A DNA stretch of 64,000 nt from Ehretia macrophylla (Eukaryota; Streptophyta; Magnoliopsida; Boraginales; Ehretiaceae): assembly GCA_037974665.1 (NCBI GenBank), contig CM075767.1:23833498-23897497 (forward strand), given 5' to 3'. Of this stretch, positions 1 to 11,439 are shown in pieces (the first letter of the stretch is position 1; each line of letters opens with the position of its first letter). The notes under the pieces were generated by a model, which saw only the letters and a program-made list of their open reading frames with translations, did no database searches and was not told the origin of the DNA. The translations under genes were made by a program, and so were the position numbers.

Positions 1-189
1 TTGTTTGAGGTCAAGATTTAACATAAGAAACTATAAGATGGTCCACGAAATGAATTTGACTAATAAAATAACAGAGATACATAGGTCAAGAGTGGATGCT
101 ATTTGGAGTGTAAGATTTCATTATTTAGAATATTAATTAGCTTTCTTAGGCACTCCTAATTGACTCTTTTTTATCATAGCTATCTCCAT
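1..189. other. Spacer duplicated at 32.3 kb, no gene
   Basis: No gene seen. The stretch aligns by eye with about 32310-32530, sharing blocks around GAGGTCAA, AACTATAAGATG, GAGATAC.TAGGTCAAG and the phrase AAGATTTCATTATTTAGAAT. It is therefore part of the segmental duplication that also brought the flanks of kinase copy E. Confidence 0.6.
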
Positions 190-200
190 ATTTAATACGC

Positions 201-1054
201 GAATAAATTGCTTGCCGCCCCCCTGTGTTTTGCCGTAAATACTCATTCACCCCCTGTGTTTTTAAAATAGGCTCATTACCCCCCTGTGATTTTCGGAATG
301 TAGCTGACTGCCCCCCTCCGTTAAAAAAAGCTATCTAATTTAATAGTAATTGCAACACACGCACTTAAAATGCGATTTTTTTATGCTTTTGGTTTAAATA
401 AATTTGTTGCTGGATAAAAATACCATTTTAGTAAATTGTTTGTCGTATCCTTGAGGTTTGCCCGAAATACTCATTTACTCCCTGTAATTTTAAAATAGAC
501 TCATTACCCTCCTGTGTTTTTTCAATTATAGCTGACCGACTCCATCCATTAACATTTTCATCAGTTTTAACTGGATGTGCATCTCATGCGGTTAATATGC
601 ATTTTTTAAAGCTTCTTGGTGTCATATCATCTTAAATTAAACTACATCTCACTACAGTTTGCTAGTGTTGTTTGTTGTATAATGGTGGTTTTCCTTCTTA
701 TTGTGATGTTACTAAAAAAATGAGAGGAGTAGTAGTTGTAGTTGCAATGTACACTTTTATGTTGTCAGAATGTATTATTAAATTAGGTTGTTAACCCCCT
801 CTATTTCTTTATTATATGCTTGTTACCCCCCTGTGTTATTTACTATAACGCTTGCTATGCCTTCATTGTTTTAACTTTATGTAAGGGTATAACGGTCAAC
901 TAACTAATTTGGTAACATTTGTTAACGGAATAAGAGATTTTGGGTGCGTTAGCTATAATCGGAAAAACACAAGGGGATAATGAGCCTATTTTAAAATTAC
1001 AGGGGGTGAATGAGTATTTTGAGTAAAACATAGGGGGCGGCAAACAATTTACTC
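201..1054. mobile_element. MULE-type foldback element with 11-bp target duplication
   Basis: Inverted terminal repeats of roughly 115 bp start at 201 (GAATAAATTGCTTGCCGCCC) and end at 1054, with the matching reverse complement (GAGTAAATTGTTTGCCGCCC). They are flanked by the identical 11-mer ATTTAATACGC at 190-200 and 1055-1065, a length typical of Mutator-like elements. The terminal module, with its phrases CCCCTGTG, TTTTAAAATAG.CTCATTA and CGTTAA, recurs internally in the left-end orientation at about 428-590 and, more diverged, at about 781-900. There is no transposase reading frame, so the element is non-autonomous. Confidence 0.8.
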
Positions 1055-1065
1055 ATTTAATACGC

Positions 1066-2590
1066 TTTCTTACTTCTTTGATAAGATGCACTATTTATTT
1101 ACAACCATAAGTCAGCCTCCTAATAATGAAAAGTAACAATTTTTTTGAAACATTCATTTTCATTTTAGACTCCAATTTAAGTATATCAAAATGTTGAACA
1201 TTTTTTTCTTTTTCTTTTTTAAGTAAAGGCTTTTCAATTTCCTTCAAATTTAACTCTGCAAAATTAACATTTTAGTATCTTTTAAAATGATAAATCTTGA
1301 AGATTATTATTTTTAACTAACATTTCTATTAGGAATTGTTTAAATTGAAAAATGAATAGTGATACTCCCTACCGGTCAATATTAGACATAATTAAGATTT
1401 GATAGGCGTGTGTATTACACCAGGTTGAATGGATGACGGGATTCATATACAACGTTTTTAATAACACAAGGTTTATAACGCGACTTTTTAAATTACAGGA
1501 TTTATGATACAACTTTCTAAAAACACTAAGGGAGGAGGGGGGGGGGGGGGGGGGGGTGGGTTGTTGTGGGGAGGGTATGGTGCATTTTTCTATTCCTGAG
1601 AGTGTTATCTGATAAGAAATTTAGTTTCGTTGTCAAAGCATATGTTGATGATGTTGAAAAGAAATATAATTTTTTCTAATTCTTAGTGATTGCATAATCC
1701 GATCAATCTGATTTGAAACCGATAAATATGAAATTTTTTGAAAGTTTTTGTCCAATTGAATGGACAAAAAAAAATCCGATCGATCGGACCCCTAGATATA
1801 ATGGCTATTTCGGTTCGCGCTTGGTTATTATGAGGTGATTTTTATGGCTATTTCCGTGCTTGAGACCAAATCTGATGTATGGTATGTGCTTACTAATTTG
1901 TGATTTGAGTGATTCAAGTAGTGATGGTTCTAATAATTGAATATGATATAAACAATGTGAATTATATAATCAGACTCAGAAAACTAAATGCATATCGCTA
2001 TTACCTTGCATGGGTAAGATCTGATCATAAAAAAAACTCCCAAGTATTATCATTCCATGTGTTTAATACGGATTGCTTTGAGAAAAAAAAATTTTGAATT
2101 CCCAGTGAATGATAGTGTATCTCTCAGCCAGGTTTGAGCGGGGCGGATAGCACTCACTAATGACAATTATTAAACGAGTGATATGCATGTATAATGCTTA
2201 TGAATAAGAATGACTTGTCAGGTAATGAAAAGGTCATACCTCTTATTTGTTCATTTGTATGATACTTTGTTGCGTCTTGCGAGAGAATAACCAATAACAT
2301 AAATCTCACTTCCGGGCTTTAGTTCACTGGTATGTCCTCACTGGTATGTCTCTCGCTGTGAATGTGAGAAATTGCGATATCAATTCTGTTTGTGACATTC
2401 TTAATATATATTGTACGACTTATACTTCTCTTAAATTATTAAAAAAAAAAAATCTCACTTCCGCGCATTTTTCTCATGCAAGATTTAACCTTTCTATGAC
2501 TCAGGGTTTTTTTTTTTCACTTATAGAAGAAGCCTGGGTTATGTTACATATTAGTTTTAGAATTATTACATTCGCTTCGCATTCAGATTG
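1066..2590. other. Intergenic, AT-rich, no gene
   Basis: Only short spurious frames. It holds a run of 20 G at 1537-1556. The stretch at 1440-1535 has phrases like those of MULE ends elsewhere in the window (AACACAAGG, TTTAAATTACAGGATT), so the G-run may mark a decayed element end. From about 2440 onward it is homologous to 33.5-33.8 kb and 47.66-47.79 kb, the region upstream of other type I receptor-kinase copies. Confidence 0.5.
1537..1556. repeat. G20 homopolymer
   Basis: Twenty consecutive G, preceded by GGAGGA and followed by TGGGTTGTTGTGGGG. The whole 45-bp patch is G-rich on the + strand and could form a G-quadruplex. True length is uncertain because such runs sequence poorly. Confidence 0.85.
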
Positions 2591-2595
2591 GTTTA

Positions 2596-2772
2596 AAAGA
2601 TGAAAATATCACTTGAAGAGTCGACTAGTCAAATCTGCATATGGCTGCTCAATCAGGAAGGTGACTAGGAAATTATTGGATGGAAATTCTAGCCAATGCT
2701 TATAATATCTCTTTTCTAAGTCCTTCCGTCAAGTATTTGCAAAGATTTCTAAGTCAACTTCCGAGATGTTTA
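2596..2772 (+). promoter_or_regulatory. Conserved upstream block of a type I receptor-kinase copy
   Basis: Closely matches 49715-49890 upstream of copy F (shared phrases GCTCAATCAGGAAGGTG, GGATGGAAATTCTAGCC, GCAAAGATTTCTAAGTCAA) and partly 33790-34075 upstream of E. It holds the W-box core TTGAC on the minus strand (AGTCAA at 2627-2632 and again near 2752). Here it runs directly into kinase 3' sequence, so the ectodomain and most of the kinase exon have been lost. Confidence 0.55.
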
Positions 2773-3075
2773 CAATATTAATGTTGAAGTTGATCATACA
2801 AGTGAGATATACTACCCCCATTGGATCTACAAGTAACTTGAGCTAAACCAAGAGCTTGGATTTGATGGAATTTTGGATGAAGAAGATAATGAGAAGGCAA
2901 GAAAGATGATTATAGTGAGCTTTTGGTGCATACAAATAGATCCCTCAACTTGACCATCAATGACTAAGGTGGTGGAAATGCTGGAAGGGAACCTAGACTC
3001 TTTGCAAGTTCCTCCTAAGCCCTACTTATATTTCCCTCTCGATCACCAATTGACTCATCAAGTGTTTCAAATGAT
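2773..3075 (+). pseudogene. LRK10L-like kinase 3' stub 1
   Basis: Encodes only the end of the kinase lobe, corresponding to the stretch after [15 protein letters not shown] in the fuller copies: YYPHWIYK, then [21 protein letters not shown], then [18 protein letters not shown] and PPKPYLY. Two in-frame stops are visible: one at the Gln codon after WIYK and one at the Arg codon before PSMTK. It begins abruptly after the promoter-like block, so about 3 kb of gene is missing. It is a host pseudogene fragment with no possible kinase activity. Confidence 0.85.
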
Positions 3076-3199
3076 CTTTATTGTTTTCTTAAATTTTAAA
3101 AAAAAAAATTCCTATTATTTTTCAAAAAAAGTTAAATTTGTTCCTGTTATTCAAAATAAGCTAATTTAGTCCTTATTATTTTCTAAAAAATTTCAAAAA

Positions 3200-3530
3200 A
3201 TATCAATGTCAAAGTTGATCATACAAATGAGATGTACTATCCACATTGGATCTACAAGTAACTTGAACTAAAACAAAAGCTTGGAGTTGATGGTATTTTG
3301 AATGAATAAGAGAATGAGAAAGCAAGAACGATGATTATAGTGAGCTTGTACTGCATACAAATAAATCTTTGAACTCGATGAAAACCTTGAATATTCCTTG
3401 CAAATTCCTCTCGAGCCCTACTTATATTTTCCCTCCCCATTACTCTATTTCCTTAAAACGGATTCAACTTTAATTTTACCTTGTGGTTGTATTAGTTTGT
3501 AACTTCAAGGAGCTAAAAATTGTATCCATA
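3200..3530 (+). pseudogene. LRK10L-like kinase 3' stub 2
   Basis: A second, more decayed copy of the same kinase tail, 125 bp downstream of stub 1. YYPHWIYK is followed by a stop at the same Gln codon as in stub 1, then come recognisable traces of the ENEKAR and IVSLYCIQI segments and the RALLIF-like proline tail. The 3' UTR phrases CTATTTCCTTAAA and CCTTGTGGTTGTA, shared with copies B, D, E and F, follow to about 3530. The region between the two stubs is AT-rich and noncoding. The pair looks like a local duplication of one tail. Confidence 0.75.
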
Positions 3531-4184
3531 ATGACAAAAACCCGTGAGGCAAATGCATACCACCCCATGCGTTTACCTAATTTGTACATTAAATATTGTT
3601 TTAGTTTAATTAATGGCAAAATACTTCTATTTTTTTAAATCTTGGCTTCTTCATCAAATTAAGTCATTCTTCGAATACAATGGTTGTTAAAAACTAGAAA
3701 AAGTCCTTTAAAAGTTCCGGAAAATAATCTCAAAAACTCCCAAAAATATTGAACTAGCAATCCAGTATTACCGTCTTCACAGGTACCAATGGCTTGGGTC
3801 GGCTATGTTTCTATACTCCTAAAAAGAGTCGTTTTAGCTCAAGAACAATTCCGAGTTCAATCAAACAATATTATCTGGTGCAGTGTACCTAAAACGAACG
3901 AGGCACTACGTATATATGGCTTAAGGCTCTATCTTTTGCTCTCATGAACAAAGGCTCCTTTGATGATTCGGCTAATCCCTTACTAGTGAACTTGTCCCAT
4001 GTATGTGTTCCCTACTTGAATCTGCAGGGTCTTTTTAAAATAAAAGAATGCCCTCAAGTACCCCTGGAAAAGGGGGTATTTGAGAAGGGAAGCTTTGGAA
4101 GAAGAGATTAATTTCATGAAGGAAGACCTAATATCCAATTAATGCACTTAAAGTACATGGTTCAATTTATAAATTATTAAGTTA
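3531..4184. other. 3' flank shared with copy F, no gene
   Basis: About 3690-3970 matches 52545-52985 downstream of copy F, including the phrases TGGCTTAAGGCTCT, ATCTTTTGCTCTCATG and GGCTCCTTTGATGATT. No coding potential is seen. Confidence 0.5.
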
Positions 4185-5080
4185 TCACCTCATCTAAAAG
4201 TTTAAACTTTTATAAAGTTGTTTGTTATATTATTTAAAATTGTCCAAGTACAAAGCTTAGAAACTAATTCTGTCTGTACTTACGGGGTCGTGTTAAACAT
4301 AATAAATAATACAAACATAACTTATTATCAGAGTCCAGGTACCAAAAGGTTCTGAATTCAAAACCCACCGCTATCCATTTAAAAACATTAAGGGTTTGTT
4401 TGGATTGGGGGATTTGGGGGAAAATGATTTGATTTGGGGTGATTTTTAATTTTTGCACTTGTTTGGATCGGAGGGTTTTAGGGGTGAAGTGATTGGGAGT
4501 GATTTGCAAAATCATTTAATGGGATGATTTTGAAATCACCCCAAATTGGGGTCAAAGCAGGGGAAAGGAAAAATTGAATCAACCAAATGACAATATAACC
4601 CTTTAGCTCTTTTGGAAACTACACTGCTGCCACCCCTAACTTAGTCTTTTCGTTTCTCTATTTTATTTTTTTTTCTCATTTTTCTTCATGTAATGGATCA
4701 GACCTTTTAAAGAAAAAATAAATAAAAAACGATCAAATCTTTAAAAAAAAAAGTTTTTCAGCTCTATAGACATCAAAAGAGGGCATATTTGTCAATGTGG
4801 TTATAAAATTTATTCCTCTCTTTTATTTTCTCTCCAATCCAAATAAAGAATACACATAATTCTTTATGAAACTTTCTTTTACACTTTTATCCAATCCAAA
4901 CAAGAGTTAATCATCTCCTTTCCTTTATTATTATTTTCCTCCGAATCCAAACAATACCTAAGATTATACAGGTGTGAGACTCAAAAATTAATTTCGCTTG
5001 CACGGACGTGATAGAAATAATAAAAATATAACAAATCTTTCTTTAAAAGTTAAAACTTTTAGATGAGGAGGTAATACAAA
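4185..5080. repeat. Foldback element hosting a nested Tourist MITE
   Basis: About 35 bp around 4188-4222 (CACCTCATCTAAAAGTTTAA) recurs as an imperfect reverse complement around 5043-5076. Between the arms lies a low-copy-looking core split by the Tourist-type MITE at 4392-4958. The class of the outer element cannot be told; no clear target duplication is seen. Confidence 0.5.
4392..4958. mobile_element. Tourist-type (PIF/Harbinger) MITE, TSD TAA
   Basis: The terminal inverted repeats are GGGTTTGTTTGGATTGGGGG on the left and, read as reverse complement, GGTATTGTTTGGATTCGGAG on the right. They are flanked by TAA at 4389-4391 and 4959-4961. The length of 567 bp and lack of coding sequence suit a non-autonomous PIF/Harbinger derivative. 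It sits inside the foldback element of 4185-5080. Confidence 0.75.
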
Positions 5081-5984
5081 TACATTCGCGAAAGAATATC
5101 TTAATGCTCATGCAACTATCACCAATCATTCTACCCTTCCACGACCGTTCCCTTTCCAACCATCTGCTCCCCTCCTCATGTGCTTAAACATAATTGTGAT
5201 GCTACATTCTCAACAACCTCGGTTATTGTAGAGATCATTTGGGAAGATAGATGCCACATCCCATATCAGTGGGAGATATTGTATGTGTGTTGTTAATAAG
5301 TGGGTGTTGAGAGTATAAGAGATAACTTGGGTTAATCATTTTGGGTCAGTAGAAAAGATGCCCAAATAGTTAATTTCTTATGCCTATAGCACCAGTCTCG
5401 CTTACGGGCCCGGAGTTTTGAGTTTGAGGTATGACATAAAAGTTGAAGCTTGCAATTTAGTAGTTCTCTGTAGCATTTAGAGATGCCTGCCTCTATGCAA
5501 TCCAACTTGGACGTGAAAACATCATTCTGGACAATGATGCTGAAGATACTTTTAAGGAAGACACTAGTACTGCAATAAATTTTCAGAAACTATAAGAAAG
5601 TGACCGTGTAGAGTCCTTGAGATAGTTTTACGCTCTTAGCTGTATTAGCACGTACTTGTTGGTCATAGTAACAAAACTTTTTTTTTTTTTTTTTTTTTAT
5701 GAAAAAAATTGTACCTTAGGCTAACATAAGATTGGTGTTTTAAATGTTCCCCTAGTTTTAAGGCAAAATCATGTAATCAAAGCTAGATTGAAGTACAAAA
5801 AATTTACTGTCTTCTGCTCAATTTTAGCAAATAGCTAATCTGCAATCATAAACCATTCTTTTTTGTTTTGTTTTGTTTTGTTTTTTTTTTGCATCCGTGA
5901 TAATGTATGGCTTGACTATATCAAGTATTAACACATCTTTTTTTTATTATATTTTATTATTATAACTTCTCTTGAAGATTTAAT
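5081..5984. other. Intergenic with one copy of the B-intron repeat
   Basis: No gene. About 5250-5440 carries the same repeat family as intron 1 of copy B (shared phrases GATAACTTGGGTTAATCATT, TTTTGGG..AGTAGA, TTATGCCTA.A.CACCAGTCTC). A T-rich tract lies at 5681-5699. Confidence 0.5.
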
Positions 5985-6310
5985 ATTACTTCTCAAATTT
6001 TAATAATTGTAAACTTCTAACTGATTCAAACTCTGATGTATCATTAAGTAAATGAGAAATACGAGGAGATTGACGAAGAAAAATATCTTGGCTATGTCAT
6101 TATCACGAGAGAAATGTCACAAAGCATGCATACTTGACCAATCCAGTAATTAAAGCATGACTGGAACGTATGTGCTAAAGTCCAAATGTTTAACATCGTC
6201 TGCTACTTCAACTTGCATGAGATTGCCAATAATTTAATCTTCTGTGAAGCCAAGAGCTTGACCCTACAAGCCTGCACAACATTGACTTAGTCCCTGGTTG
6301 TATTGGGTAT
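5985..6310. repeat. Spacer segment duplicated at 15.3-15.7 kb
   Basis: Co-linear with 15290-15715: shared phrases TTTTAATAATT.TAAACTTCT, TATCTTGGCT, ATTAAAGC.TG.CTGG, GTTTAACATCGT.CGCTACTT and CAACTTGCATGAGA. It marks the duplicated spacer between adjacent kinase units. Confidence 0.6.
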
Positions 6311-7459
6311 TTGTACACGGTTTTACCTAGAACGCATCCATATCAGGAAAAGCTTGACATTGAAAACACAGCCGACCCAAATTGACTTAGTCCAAATTGT
6401 TGTTCGCCATAGAACTTCACTACCATTTGCTATACGCCATCCATAGTTCACAAAACACTTGTGTTAGTTGTTGACATTGTTATTGTTTTTGCGATGCCAA
6501 TGTTCCTTTTTTGTCTTAAAGTATATTTAGGGTTTTAATATAATTCTTTATGTTATGGAACTTATCAAGCTCTCAAAATTCATCGGCGTAGGAATGAGAC
6601 TGTTGTGAATCTACGAAAGTCATCTTTCTAAACCCGCAAGGCTCTATACACTCAAAAGTGACAATAAATAAATTAAAATAATCTTAATATAAATATCACA
6701 AAAACAGAGCGTCTAAAGACTCAAAAAAGGTAAAAGCTTCAAATATTTAAAATACAAATTTCGTTAAAAACTCTAATACAGAAAACAAATCTAAATATTT
6801 TGCATCATAAAATTTTCACAGTAAAAAATTAGGGAGACTCTACCCTTTTATTTACTCATTCTTGTCTGCAAAAGTTAAATAAAGTAGCGAGCAAAATAAT
6901 GTCCAGTAAGTAGAACTCATCCCAAAGAAAGTTGAGGCTCAAATATCAATAAAAGTCAGAGCCTAATAACTGATACAAAATCCAATAATCAATACAATGA
7001 CATAATATCAAACACTAACAAAACTATAACAAGTTGTGGCTGTTTAGCAGCGCATTTCACAGTTCACAGTTCTCAATTCTCAATATTGCCAATTAGGCTC
7101 CAATAATAGATTACCGCTAATTAACTCTCAGCTATCCAGGATTCAATTAATAGCTTTTATTGTCTATAGGCTCAAAACATGTCATGCACTTAATCTTATT
7201 CAAAGAAGCAATAAAAAATGTTAAAAAATAATCAATAATGAATGCCGAATGAGATGAAGAGTGGAACAAAATTAGTTGATCAACAAAGCAAGTAGAAAAG
7301 AACGGTAAATCCTACTTACCTAATAAATCTCAAAATCAAAAGTAAGAATTCCTTCTAACTTTTAGAACTCGATAAAATTCTCTTCCAACTTCCTTGCTTT
7401 TCTCCAAAAGTTATGAAATTCTAAGGTCTTATGGTTCGTTTATATAGAGATTTAATTTT
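6311..7459. other. Unclassified intergenic region
   Basis: No gene seen on either strand. Composition and phrases around 6590-7320 resemble long-LTR sequence (for example the stretch around CCTACTTACCTAATAAATCTC), but no LTR ends or target duplications were found, so no call is made. Confidence 0.35.
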
Positions 7460-8295
7460 AATATGATAGACACTTAGAATTCAAAGCTAATTAAAACTCT
7501 ATCTTATTTTTCGTATCACTTATATTATCTTAAGTCATAAAATCTTACAAAATCAAAACTCATATTTATCTTATCAAAACATTAAAATCTTGTTTGAACT
7601 AAATTCTATTATATTTTTTTTCAAACTCTTAAAAATCCAGGACGTGAATTAGTTTAGGTAATAGTCAAGTTGGTTTTTTTATTATACTAGGTTGCAAATT
7701 TCCTTATTAAACAATGTTCCTAATTTTTTTACTTCTCTAATCTTGCTCACCAAGTTATGAAGCCTATAAATAAGTACTCTTATATTGTATTTCTTAATAC
7801 AGAGATTTAATCATGTGGTCCTTACCATTGATGGTGGTTCCTATTATCTACACTAAACATGCATTTTCTCCGCATGTTTAATCTGATAGACACTTAGAAT
7901 TCAAAACTAATTAAAACTCTATCTTATTTTTTGGATCACTTATATTATCTTAAGTCATTTACAAAATCAAAATTCGTATTTATCTTATCAAAACATCAAA
8001 ATCTTGTTTGAACTAAATTCTATTATATGTTTTTTCAAACTCTTAAAAATTCAGGACGTGAATTAGTTTAGGTAATAGTCAAGTTGGTTTTTTTTATTGT
8101 ACTAGGTTGTAGATTTCCTTATTAAACAATGTTCGTAAATTTTTTACTTTTCTAATCTTACTCACCAAGTTATGAAGCCTATAAATAAGTACTCTTGTAT
8201 TGTATTTCTTAACATAGAGATTTAATCATGTGGTCCTTACCATTGATGGTGGTTCCTAGTATCTACAATATACATGCATTTTCTTTGCATGTTTT
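7460..8295. repeat. Two-unit tandem duplication, about 418 bp each
   Basis: The first unit begins near 7463 with GATAGACACTTAGAATTCAA and recurs 420 bp later near 7883. Both units run through TTGTTTGAACTAAATTCTAT, GGACGTGAATTAGTTTAGG and TTTAATCATGTGGTCCTTAC to ATGCATTTTCT. They differ by scattered substitutions and short indels. Noncoding. Confidence 0.85.
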
Positions 8296-9685
8296 CTCTT
8301 TTCTTTTTCTTTCAACACTATCCTTTCAAAAAATAAGAAAGAAAACAGAAAAGAAGGGTTACTTTTAAGCCATAATTTCAATAGCTGGTTTGGGAAGTAA
8401 TTGTTTTCATATTCTATCCATATCCAATAACAGCTCCGATGGAATTAAGTGGACACTAAATTTCATCAACTGACATAATATTATTACCTCAAAAGATGAA
8501 GGGGGCAACAAATATCTAATTACTTTTTAGGCAAATATTAACAATTAGTCCCTATTTAAAATAATAGGGACAAATTTGAAACAAAATGTAAACATTGGGA
8601 CCAATTGTAACATTCACCCTTACTTTTTCGTGTATATATACAGCTTATGGAAGATATGACCACTCAAAAAGATATAGATGATGGGTGTCATCGAAAAGTT
8701 TTTTGCTCAAGTCACATGCTTATGTCAAATCTTTATAAATTTCCATTGTAAGTGTTGCATTTAGAACAGTCAAAAGATATAAAACTTCTAATATGGTGCT
8801 TGTTTATTCATGATGTCCAATTGCGTGGAATAATTTTTAGGGTACTAAAAATAGAGGTGAAGATGACCCTTGTCAAGAAGAAAAAGGAAAATGAAATAGG
8901 TCAAGGGCAAAAAGAAAATTGCAATGAGTCAAATATTTTGACCAATTGAAATGTGTTAAATATCTAAGAAAGAATTTGAGTAAATTTATACATCCAACAG
9001 TTTAATAAAATAGTTAAGTAGTGACCTATTTTAATCAAAGGTTCAAAGTTCAAAGTACAACTTTATATAGCCTCCATTGTATACAAAAAAAAAATTAAAA
9101 TTAAAATTTGGTAAGAGACTTTGAATTTTTGTATGAAACTAACATGACTTTAACCAACTCAATTTGAGTTAATTAAAGAAATCGAAATTGTTTTTGAAGA
9201 ATAAACTAGTAAACACTATGTTATGGTCAGAGGTTGCAATTGCGTCTAGCTGGTCGGACATGCGATTCACACAAAATTGGTAAATGACGTCTAAATTGTT
9301 GGACGTGTGATTTAAAATTAGTTGGTGAATCTCATATACATATAAAATCCATTCGGATATGTGTTGCTTGCTTTTGACTACCTAGAATAAAGTATTTTGT
9401 TATTATTGGTCAATTAGAAAGATGGGTACACAACTCTACAATCTCTAAGGTGGCGTTGGTATGCTAAAATAGGTTGAGAATAAAATAGCATTCTCGACTT
9501 TTAGGTGACATTGGTATGCTGGAATAGATTGAGAATACAATCTCTAGGTACTGTGATTCCCACGAATATGAGAATAGCCATTTCACACAAAACATTTGCA
9601 AATATTAGCCCATTCTCTTATCCTTGAAAATGAATCTATTTGTCAAATGATCAAAATCTCCTTCAAAATATAACATGTATATAAT
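8296..9685. other. Spacer upstream of copy B, no gene
   Basis: Parts match the spacer upstream of C/D: 8700-8800 with about 16330-16420 (CATGCTTATGTCA, AAGTGTTGCATTTAGAA), and 9225-9400 with about 21085-21260. This supports a duplicated gene-plus-spacer unit. Two short repeats of a GGTATGCT-containing phrase lie at 9455-9540. No coding sequence was recognised. Confidence 0.5.
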
Positions 9686-9689
9686 AACA

Positions 9690-9875
9690 AAGTCAATCAT
9701 CATCATCATCATCATCATTATTATTATTATTATTATCATCATCATCACTATATTGTTATTATTTTTTTTGTTATTATTATTATTATTATTTTTCAATATT
9801 ATTATATTATTAATGAAGAAATACCGTTCAAAACATAACATGCATATAATAACAAAAGGATAATCCTTGTCATTC

Positions 9876-9952
<77 letters not shown>
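9690..9952. repeat. ATC/ATT trinucleotide microsatellites
   Basis: (CAT)n passing into (TTA)n at about 9693-9760 and 9770-9800, then a long (TTA)n tract at about 9880-9950. An AACATG.ATATAATAACAAA phrase occurs before, between and after them (9671, 9836, 10027), so the array also holds diverged repeats of a larger unit. Confidence 0.9.
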
Positions 9953-10190
9953 TTTAAATAACCAAAATGCCTTTTCAATACATGAAAGTGTATCATAATG
10001 AAAAAGTTTTTCTAATTGTTAAAAATAACATGTATATAATAACAAATGAGCAATTTTGTCATTTTATAAAAGTCATTCCTAATGATATCCAAGTATACTG
10101 ACTACCAACCATGGGTTTGAAATCAATACATTCTTTCTTATCTTCATTCTTCTACATATTCGACCAAAAAAACAAATTCTTATAGCATAT

Positions 10191-10632
10191 TGTTAGAATA
10201 TAACACTTGTCCCATATCAAAAAATAAGAAACTCTAAGACCACCTTATAAGATCCTGGGCTACTCCACTTGGTACCAATTGGTTTTAAGATGGAAACTCA
10301 AGTTTCTTAACATGATATCAGAGCTAGGCCCACGGTCTAGTCTCATTCATCTTCTATGTGTGACCCATCTCAAATCAGGTCCACTTGTCTTCAATCTTTC
10401 ACTTGTGCATAGTCCACGTACTTTCAGTCTTCCACATATGTTATCTACCACATGTGTGTTCAATCTTCCATGTGTGATCCTTCTCAAATCAGGTTACACG
10501 TGAGAGGGAGTGTTAGAATATAACACTTGTCCCATATCGAAAAATCAAAAACTCTAAGACCACCTTATAAGATCCTGGGCTACTCCACTTGGTACCAATT
10601 GATTTTAAGATGGAAACTCAGGTTTCTTAACA
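10191..10632 (+). mobile_element. Complete TRIM (miniature LTR element), TSD CATAT
   Basis: Two 122-bp direct terminal repeats (10191-10312 and 10511-10632), each starting TGTTAGAATATAACAC and ending TTAACA, flanked by CATAT at 10186-10190 and 10633-10637. A primer-binding-site-like TGATATCAGAGC, resembling the initiator-Met tRNA site, follows the left repeat, and a purine stretch (GAGAGGGAG) precedes the right one. The 198-bp interior is noncoding. The LTRs differ at about 5 of 122 sites, suggesting an insertion age of a very few million years at usual plant rates. Confidence 0.85.
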
Positions 10633-10657
10633 CATATCAAACTTGATATACTTTTTA

Positions 10658-11336
10658 GGATTTATAACCTATCAGGTCCCTTATCTTTGTGGCTATTGAC
10701 TAGTTGGTCCCTCATCTTCAAAACGACCATATGTCAATCCTTTATCTTTCAAAGTTGTACCACCGTCGGTCATTTCGTCAAAATTTTAACGAATTGATCA
10801 CGTGATGTGCATGTGAGGCATTTTAGTAAGGGCAATGTGGTCTTTTGAGGGCAAATGAGGATAGAAAACATGCCAAATGAAGATCTCAAATATCAAACCA
10901 GGAACAAATTGTCTTTTCCATTTCACAACTAAAAACAATTAATTTTGAATATCATTTTTCTCATCTTGATTTTTGTACTATTTTCTCATTCCAATTTTTG
11001 CAAGTTCATATTTTTAACTTAATAAAAACTTTGAAATAAACTTTGATCTTTTCTATAACCTTATCATTTATAAATAAATTACTTGTTTAAATTTTTTACA
11101 AAAGGGCTGGCACGAAATTATAGCATTGTTAATCCAACTGAATTCATATAGCAATAATGAACCTAAGTTGGGTTCATATTTCCTCATGTCAACCCAATCA
11201 CTTCATAAAATTTTGACGGAAATACCGACGGTGGCACAACTATGAAAGATAAGAGATTGACATATAATCATTTTGAATATGAGAGACCAACTAGTCAATA
11301 GCCACAAAGATAAGAAACCTAATAGGTTATAAATCC
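10658..11336. mobile_element. MULE-type MITE with 9-bp TSD TACTTTTTA
   Basis: Long terminal inverted repeats of about 135 bp, both starting GGATTTATAACCTAT.AGGT, are flanked by the perfect 9-mer TACTTTTTA at 10649-10657 and 11337-11345. The core is AT-rich and noncoding. It lies 25 bp downstream of the TRIM and about 300 bp upstream of the start of copy B, so it replaced or displaced that copy's distal promoter. Confidence 0.9.
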
Positions 11337-11439
11337 TACTTTTTACTAAGTTCATCCAATACCGATTCTATTTTATTCATGTCTAAATTTATTCCAAATA
11401 TCAATTGCTATCGTACTGAAAATTATAGCCTATAATTAC

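Noticed and set aside
8537-8612. Small palindrome around AACAATTAGTCCC as a MITE
   Set aside because: The ends pair only weakly and no target duplication was found.
9675-9996. Isoleucine- or asparagine-rich open frames on both strands
   Set aside because: They are translations of the ATT/ATC microsatellite and have no protein signature.
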